From contig NZ_LMMR01000006.1 of the NCBI RefSeq assembly GCF_001422325.1, positions 372,001 through 436,000 on the forward strand: a stretch of 64,000 nucleotides of DNA. Reading direction: 5' to 3'. The translations under genes and the position numbers were made by a program. This DNA comes from Leifsonia sp. Leaf264. GTDB lineage: Bacteria; Actinomycetota; Actinomycetes; Actinomycetales; Microbacteriaceae. The notes under the pieces are model-generated. The model saw nothing but the letters and a program-made list of their open reading frames with translations, had not been told where the DNA came from and searched no databases. Shown here one piece after another: positions 59,602-64,000 of this stretch (the stretch's first letter is position 1; the number at the start of each line of letters is the position of its first letter).

Positions 59602-60606
59602 ATGACAGGCATATCAGTGCTCGAGATTTGTGCGGGCGCCGGCGGTCAAGCCTCGGGGCTTGAGGCAGCAGGCTTCGAGCACCAACTTGCCGTTGAGATC
59701 GATCCGGCTGCTGCGAACACCCTGCGGTTGAACCGGCCAGGGTGGGATGTGTTCGAAGGCGACGTGAGAGCCGTAAACGGAAGAGACTATCGAGGAATCG
59801 ATCTGTTGGCGGGCGGTGTGCCCTGCCCACCTTTTTCCATCGCAGGACAGCAGCTCGGTAAGGACGACGAGCGCGATCTGTTTCCAGAAGCGCTGCGGCT
59901 CGTCCGCGAGGCTCGTCCAACGGCGGTCCTACTCGAAAACGTACGGGGCCTCGCCTCTCGTCGCTTCGATTCCTATCGCGAGGCGATCCTCAGCGAGTTG
60001 AATGACTTAGGTTATGACAGTGACTGGAAGTTGCTAGAGGCCGCCTCGTACGGCGTACCTCAACTGCGGCCGCGCTTCATCCTTGTGGCGATGAAGCGTC
60101 GACACTTTAAGAAGTTCTCCTGGGGATTGCACAACGGGCAAACAAAGACCGTTGGAGAGGCGTTGTACCCGTTGATGAGCGCTGACGGCTGGCTAGGCGC
60201 GAGCCGGTGGGCATCGAACGCAAGCAAAGTCGCCCCTACCCTCGTCGGCGGAAGCAAGAAGCACGGCGGGGCAGATCTCGGCCCAACCCGAGCGAAAGCT
60301 GCGTGGCTGGCACTAGGCGTGGATGGACGCGGAATTGCAGACCACGCGCCGAATCATCTGACCCCGCTCGACCACACACCTCGGCTCACACTCGATATGG
60401 CCGCCGCAGTTCAAGGCTTCTCCCCGGATTGGACGATTCACGGCCGGAAAACGGCTGCCTACAGACAGATCGGAAACGCATTCCCACCCCCTGTGGCAGA
60501 AGCAGTTGGGCGACAAATACTGCGTGCCCTGTCGGGAAAACAGGGCGAAACCATGCTGAACAACCGACGCGACCTTGACCGAGTTAGCACCACTCTGGCT
60601 GGCTGA
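59602..60606 (+). CDS. C5 cytosine DNA methyltransferase (Dcm family)
   Basis: A 334-residue modification enzyme. The motifs are in standard order: I EICAGAGGQASGL, IV GGVPCPPFS (nucleophile Cys75), VI LLENVRGL, VIII QLRPRF, IX/X YRQIGNAFPPPVAEAVG. The target recognition region between VIII and IX is about 100 residues, short to normal. AGGAG precedes the ATG. In the island it would protect host DNA from the helicase-nuclease; target site unknown. Confidence 0.92.
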   Translation: MTGISVLEICAGAGGQASGLEAAGFEHQLAVEIDPAAANTLRLNRPGWDVFEGDVRAVNGRDYRGIDLLAGGVPCPPFSIAGQQLGKDDERDLFPEALRLVREARPTAVLLENVRGLASRRFDSYREAILSELNDLGYDSDWKLLEAASYGVPQLRPRFILVAMKRRHFKKFSWGLHNGQTKTVGEALYPLMSADGWLGASRWASNASKVAPTLVGGSKKHGGADLGPTRAKAAWLALGVDGRGIADHAPNHLTPLDHTPRLTLDMAAAVQGFSPDWTIHGRKTAAYRQIGNAFPPPVAEAVGRQILRALSGKQGETMLNNRRDLDRVSTTLAG

Positions 60607-60795
60607 CAATCCTACGAACCCAGGGATTTGCGCTCCCGGCCGAGGATGAATTGTCCTTCACGTTCATGACAAGGTGCCACGATTTCGGGATGACGATAGC
60701 GGGATGCAACGCAATCTCGGTATCGACTCCGCCCGCCGCAGGAAAGCAGGAATAGCCGCACGGAATCATGCGCGTCCAGCGACACGTCGATGAAT
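60607..60795 (-). pseudogene. Possible frameshifted remnant at island right edge
   Basis: On the minus strand two overlapping frames look protein-like in turn (KFIDVSLDAHDSVRLFLLSC, then VDTEIALHPAIVIPKSWHLV), as if a single frameshift separated them. No family recognised; it may be no gene at all. Confidence 0.25.
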
Positions 60796-61029
60796 TTATA
60801 CGGCTGCCGAGAGCTCCTCCCGCCATTCGAGCTGGTCATGCTCGATCGGGATGCGGAGACCGGATGCGCCGGCCAGCTCGTAGCGGGCGCGGGAACGTTC
60901 CGGGGTCGTCCAGTGCGGGAGGTAGTCGGCGACCCACAGGTCAGTCCGCAAGGTCGGCGACGAGAAGTCGTCGTGGATGTCGGTCGCGCGGGTAGGTCGC
61001 TTCGGGAACGACTCGGCGGGAGGGGTCAC
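60796..61029 (-). pseudogene. 5' fragment of a glycoside hydrolase-like gene (GH16-type)
   Basis: A GTG start at 61029 opens a 77-residue frame with HDDFSSPTLRTDLWVADYLP and HWTTPERSRARYEL, resembling the N-terminus of actinobacterial GH16-type hydrolases. It then stops at 60796, where ~200 residues would be expected to follow. CACAAT lies near the start as a leaderless-type -10. The break coincides with the right end of the low-GC block. Confidence 0.65.
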
Positions 61030-61160
61030 GGGTCCATTGTGGCGGTGGAGCGGTGCTGCTGGGAGGCACAAAGGCCGCCTAAGTCGCGATGGTGATCGAC
61101 GCGCCGGCGGCGATCCGTTCTTGCGAGGGGAAGGTCGCGAACCGCTGCGAAGCCGCCCTC

Positions 61161-61562
61161 TCAGCCCTCCCGCTCGCGGCTGCGACGGGTCTCGCGGTCG
61201 TTGGCTCGCTGGATCTCCTCGACCAGCTCATCCTTCGTCATGGTGGAACGGCCCGGCACGTCGAGGCGCTTCGCGATGTCGTAGAGGTGACGCTTCGAGG
61301 CGTTCGCATCCACCCCGCCCGCCGTGTCGCCGGATGGGCCGGGCTGCGCCGCCCCCTCGTCGCTCGGACCCCACTCGGCCTTCGCCTCCCAGTGGTCGCC
61401 GACCTTCTCGTACTGGTGCTTGAGCGCCGCGAACGCCGTGCGGTGCGCACGCTCGCCCTCGCCGTAGCTCTTCACCGCGGCGTCGTGGGTCTCGAGCCAG
61501 ATCTCCTGCGCATGCTTCGGCGACCGGGCGATCGTCGACGGCAGCTCCTCGCGTGCGGGCAT
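61161..61562 (-). CDS. ChaB/Rho-N domain protein
   Basis: A 133-residue protein. The N-terminal ChaB domain (LPSTIARSPKHAQEIWLETH, then FAALKHQYEKVGDHWEAK) is joined by an acidic Gly-rich linker to a C-terminal Rho-N/SAP-like helix pair (SKRHLYDIAKRLDVPGRSTM). ChaB was linked to cation transport regulation but the biochemical role is unknown; Rho-N suggests nucleic-acid binding. Start ATG 61562. Confidence 0.85.
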   Translation of the reverse strand: MPAREELPSTIARSPKHAQEIWLETHDAAVKSYGEGERAHRTAFAALKHQYEKVGDHWEAKAEWGPSDEGAAQPGPSGDTAGGVDANASKRHLYDIAKRLDVPGRSTMTKDELVEEIQRANDRETRRSREREG

Positions 61563-61643
61563 CGTTCCTCCTCGCGTTCCTCGTTCTCACGGTACGCCGA
61601 TGACGACGGATGCGGCCCCGCCGCCACCGGCCACCCTTCGTCC

Positions 61644-61928
<285 letters not shown>

Positions 61929-62123
61929 CGTGCCCTCCTTCACTCGCGCCGCCGGCTTGGCGGCAGCACCAGTCTGCGCGCGACCCCTCGGTCTCGTGGC
62001 GGGGTTGCATCCGGAGCTTCGCCGTGGTTCGAGGGCGGCATCCGTCGTCGCCATCGCCCATTCGGCATCGACTGCGAAGAGAAACGTCTGGTCTGGACAC
62101 GTCGATCGAAGAGGGCCATCCTC

Positions 62124-62507
62124 GTGGCTATGCGCCAGGTTCTCGCCACCACCCAAGCCCCGAGCTCGCCGATGTTCAGTCAGGGCGTCAAGGCCGGCCC
62201 GTTCGTCTATGTCTCGGGCACAGCCGGAATCGACGTCGCGACCGGGCAGCTCGCCGGGCCCACGATCGGCGAGCAGGTCAGGCAGGCGCTGACCAACTGC
62301 GAAGAGGTGCTGAAGGCCGCCAATGCGACCCTCGACGACGTCGTGGAGGTGGGCGTGCTGCTCGCCAAACCCGACGACTTCGCGGGGATGAACGAGGAGT
62401 ACGCACGCTGGTTCCCGATCGAGCCGCCCACGCGCTACGCCGCGAAGCTCGGCGCGGTGCTTCCGGGGGTGCTGGTGTCGATTCGGATGACGGCGTACGT
62501 GGGGTAG
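62124..62507 (+). CDS. RidA/YjgF-family protein
   Basis: A 127-residue protein that would remove reactive enamine/imine intermediates. It has QVLATTQAPSSPMFSQGVKA, VYVSGTAGIDVATG, EVGVLLAKPDDFAGMNEEYA and the Arg-containing PPTRYA, all of the RidA family. GTG 62124 is preferred since GAGGG is eight bases upstream; ATG 62130 is the alternative. Confidence 0.9.
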   Translation: MAMRQVLATTQAPSSPMFSQGVKAGPFVYVSGTAGIDVATGQLAGPTIGEQVRQALTNCEEVLKAANATLDDVVEVGVLLAKPDDFAGMNEEYARWFPIEPPTRYAAKLGAVLPGVLVSIRMTAYVG

Positions 62508-62529
62508 GTGCGCCGTCCGCCCTTCGGGA

Positions 62530-62535
62530 TACTGT
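62530..62535 (+). promoter_or_regulatory. Leaderless promoter -10 (TACTGT)
   Basis: TACTGT followed by six bases and the ATG at 62542. Confidence 0.55.
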
Positions 62536-62541
62536 GGCCGC

Positions 62542-63300
62542 ATGGTGGATGGCGCGGACGCGGACGGGTGGTCGCAGGTCGCCCAGGGCTGGGCGGAACT
62601 CTGGGGCTCGTTCGCGGATCCGGCGCGACGGGCGATCATCGAGGCGGCCGCGATCGGGCCGGGAACGCGCGTGCTCGATGCGGGCTGCGGCAGCGGTGAA
62701 TTCCTCGACCTGCTCGCCGAGCGCGGGGCGGTTGCCGTCGGTGCCGATCCCGCCCCCGCCATGGTCGCGCTCGCTCGGGAGGCCAGCGCTGGCACCGGCG
62801 CCGACGTCGTGCTCGCCGACATCGAGAACCTTCCCTTCGCGGATGCCGCCTTCGACGTGGCCACGGCGGTGAACGCACTGCAGTTCGCCGAGGACACGAC
62901 AGCCGCCGTTCGCGAGCTCGCCCGGGTGGTGCGACCGGGAGGCATCGTGGCCGTGTCCAACTGGGCGGAGGCTGCCCTCAACGACATCGACGTGGTCGAG
63001 GCCGCGATCGCCGAGGCCCGAGATGACGAACCGTACCCCGACGGCCCATTGCGGCCGGCCGGCGGTATCGAGGCGGCGCTCGCGGCCGGCGGGGTCCAGG
63101 TCGTGGACTCCCGCGTGGTGGACGTGCCGTGGTTCGCGCCCGACGAGGTCACCCTCGTGCGCGGCATCCTCCTCGGGGAGGACGCCGATGTGGTGACGTC
63201 GCTGCACGCAGTGATCGTGGCGGCCGCCGCCCCGTTCCGCGACGGTCGGGGCGGCTACGTGCTGCGCAACTCATTCCGGTGGGCGATCGCGCGGGTGTGA
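62542..63300 (+). CDS. Class I SAM-dependent methyltransferase
   Basis: A 252-residue methyltransferase. SAM-binding motif VLDAGCGSGEFLDLLAERGA (about 44-63), acidic motif II VGADPAPAMV, VVLADIENLPFADAAFD and ARVVRPGGIVAVSNW match UbiE/Methyltransf_11-type enzymes. Acceptor unknown. Confidence 0.9.
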   Translation: MVDGADADGWSQVAQGWAELWGSFADPARRAIIEAAAIGPGTRVLDAGCGSGEFLDLLAERGAVAVGADPAPAMVALAREASAGTGADVVLADIENLPFADAAFDVATAVNALQFAEDTTAAVRELARVVRPGGIVAVSNWAEAALNDIDVVEAAIAEARDDEPYPDGPLRPAGGIEAALAAGGVQVVDSRVVDVPWFAPDEVTLVRGILLGEDADVVTSLHAVIVAAAAPFRDGRGGYVLRNSFRWAIARV

Positions 63301-63507
63301 GCACTGCGCGCCGCACGCTGGGCACCGGGCGGCCGGGGCAGGCCTGCAGCCCGGGTGAGGAAGACACCGCGTGGGTTTCAAGTGTTAGGCCGAGTCTGTG
63401 AAGCCGATGCGAAGCAGTCCGAGGTCCCCTAATCTGGCGGACGAGTCTTGATCGTTGGGCTGCGACGAATCTCCGAGTCCAGCGCTGGCGGCCGAAGGGA
63501 AGCAGAG

Positions 63508-64000
63508 ATGGGCGCGGGTAGCGAAGCACAGAACCGTACGATTCGCGACTGGCTGGTCAGCATCGATCGCGGGCAGACACGCCTGCCAAGTTTTCAACGA
63601 GGACTCGCTTGGGAGCCAAAGCGCGTCGTTTCGATGCTGGAGACGATCATCCATGATCTCCCGCTCGGAGTAGCGCTGGTGCTCAACGTGGGCGACAAGG
63701 AACAGTTTGTTTCACGGCCTCTCGTGTCGGCACCTGACACGACGGAGGCAGTCACTGAGCACTTGCTCGACGGTCAGCAACGCCTCACTGCGCTGTACCG
63801 GGCGTTGAGGGACAACGACCCACGCATCACGTACTTCCTCCATCTGCCGGAACTCGACGACGATCCTCGCAACGACGACCACGACGTGTCGGTCCGAGTG
63901 GAGCGCCGTTGGGACAACAAGCATGGGACGCGATTCCCGGTCTGGGTCGATTCGCCGAAAGAGTGTCTGCAACGTGGATTGGTGCCGGTGCGCCTGTTCG
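63508..64000 (+). CDS. DUF262 (GmrSD N-terminal-like) protein, 5' part
   Basis: 164 codons are visible. The DUF262 pattern is clear: LPSFQRGLAWEPKRVVSMLE (27-46), DLPLGVALVL and the nuclease-like motif LLDGQQRLTAL (DGQQR 88-92). GGGAAG precedes ATG 63508. DUF262 forms the GTPase/nuclease half of GmrS-GmrD type IV restriction and occurs in other anti-phage systems; the partner would be to the right. The upstream 207 bases drop in GC from about 63,360, suggesting an acquired segment. Confidence 0.85.
   Translation, partial: MGAGSEAQNRTIRDWLVSIDRGQTRLPSFQRGLAWEPKRVVSMLETIIHDLPLGVALVLNVGDKEQFVSRPLVSAPDTTEAVTEHLLDGQQRLTALYRALRDNDPRITYFLHLPELDDDPRNDDHDVSVRVERRWDNKHGTRFPVWVDSPKECLQRGLVPVRLF

Noticed and set aside
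52544-60606. Classifying the island as DISARM or BREX
   Set aside because: There is no DUF1998 (DrmB), PLD nuclease, PglZ or BrxL. The MORC-type ATPase with Mrr-helicase fits neither.

Overview
The window is a high-GC actinobacterial chromosome segment. Codon use, many leaderless promoters (TANNNT, six bases, start codon), the very frequent word GGATGC/GCATCC, a DUF222-HNH endonuclease and many carbohydrate genes point to the family Microbacteriaceae; this assignment is inference. Most of the window reads as ordinary saprophyte metabolism. The exception is a lower-GC block at about 49.9-60.8 kb.

Layout. 1-6 kb: a sugar ABC importer, an SAF-domain oxidoreductase, a divergent LacI regulator, an ABM-domain protein and a gluconokinase. 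6-9.5 kb: patatin-like protein, EEP-family phosphohydrolase, two very small ORFs/genes and a GNAT acetyltransferase. 9.5-13.3 kb: a tagatose/galactosamine-type cluster (DeoR regulator, class II aldolase, SIS protein, PfkB kinase). 13.3-16.3 kb: phosphoesterase, SRPBCC protein, DHFR-like reductase, second patatin. 16.5-24.7 kb: an overlapping operon with an FAD-linked oxidase, a complete oligopeptide-type ABC importer with a fused ATPase, and an aminotransferase. 24.7-27.3 kb: histidine phosphatase, DUF4397 protein and sortase. 27.3-33.2 kb: a GntR-regulated L-fucose-type importer and L-fuconate dehydratase sharing AGACATC-N-GATGTCT operators. 33.5-35.8 kb: a secreted GH53 endo-galactanase. 36-49.7 kb: hydrolases, acetyltransferase, HNH endonuclease, PPK2, Rieske protein, amino-acid permease, hemerythrin, a small secreted Cys4 protein, glycosyltransferase, TetR and a DUF885 peptidase.

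The accessory block is bounded on the left by a broken TetR copy (about 49,788-49,890) and on the right by a glycoside-hydrolase fragment (60,796-61,029). It carries no visible integrase. It encodes, in divergent and overlapping units: an HEPN-motif protein, a DGQHR/DndB-like protein, a MORC-like GHKL ATPase with zinc ribbons, an Mrr-nuclease/SF2-helicase fusion, a small winged-helix-like protein, a sigma-region-4 plus HARE-HTH-like protein, and a C5 cytosine DNA methyltransferase. The MORC ATPase, helicase-nuclease and methyltransferase match the kind of restriction-modification locus from which eukaryotic MORC proteins were proposed to derive. The added HEPN/DGQHR arm and the sigma4/HARE protein make this the best candidate for a poorly described defence system.

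After it come ChaB, an acidic small protein, RidA, a methyltransferase, and at the right edge the start of a DUF262 (GmrSD-type) gene, probably another accessory locus.
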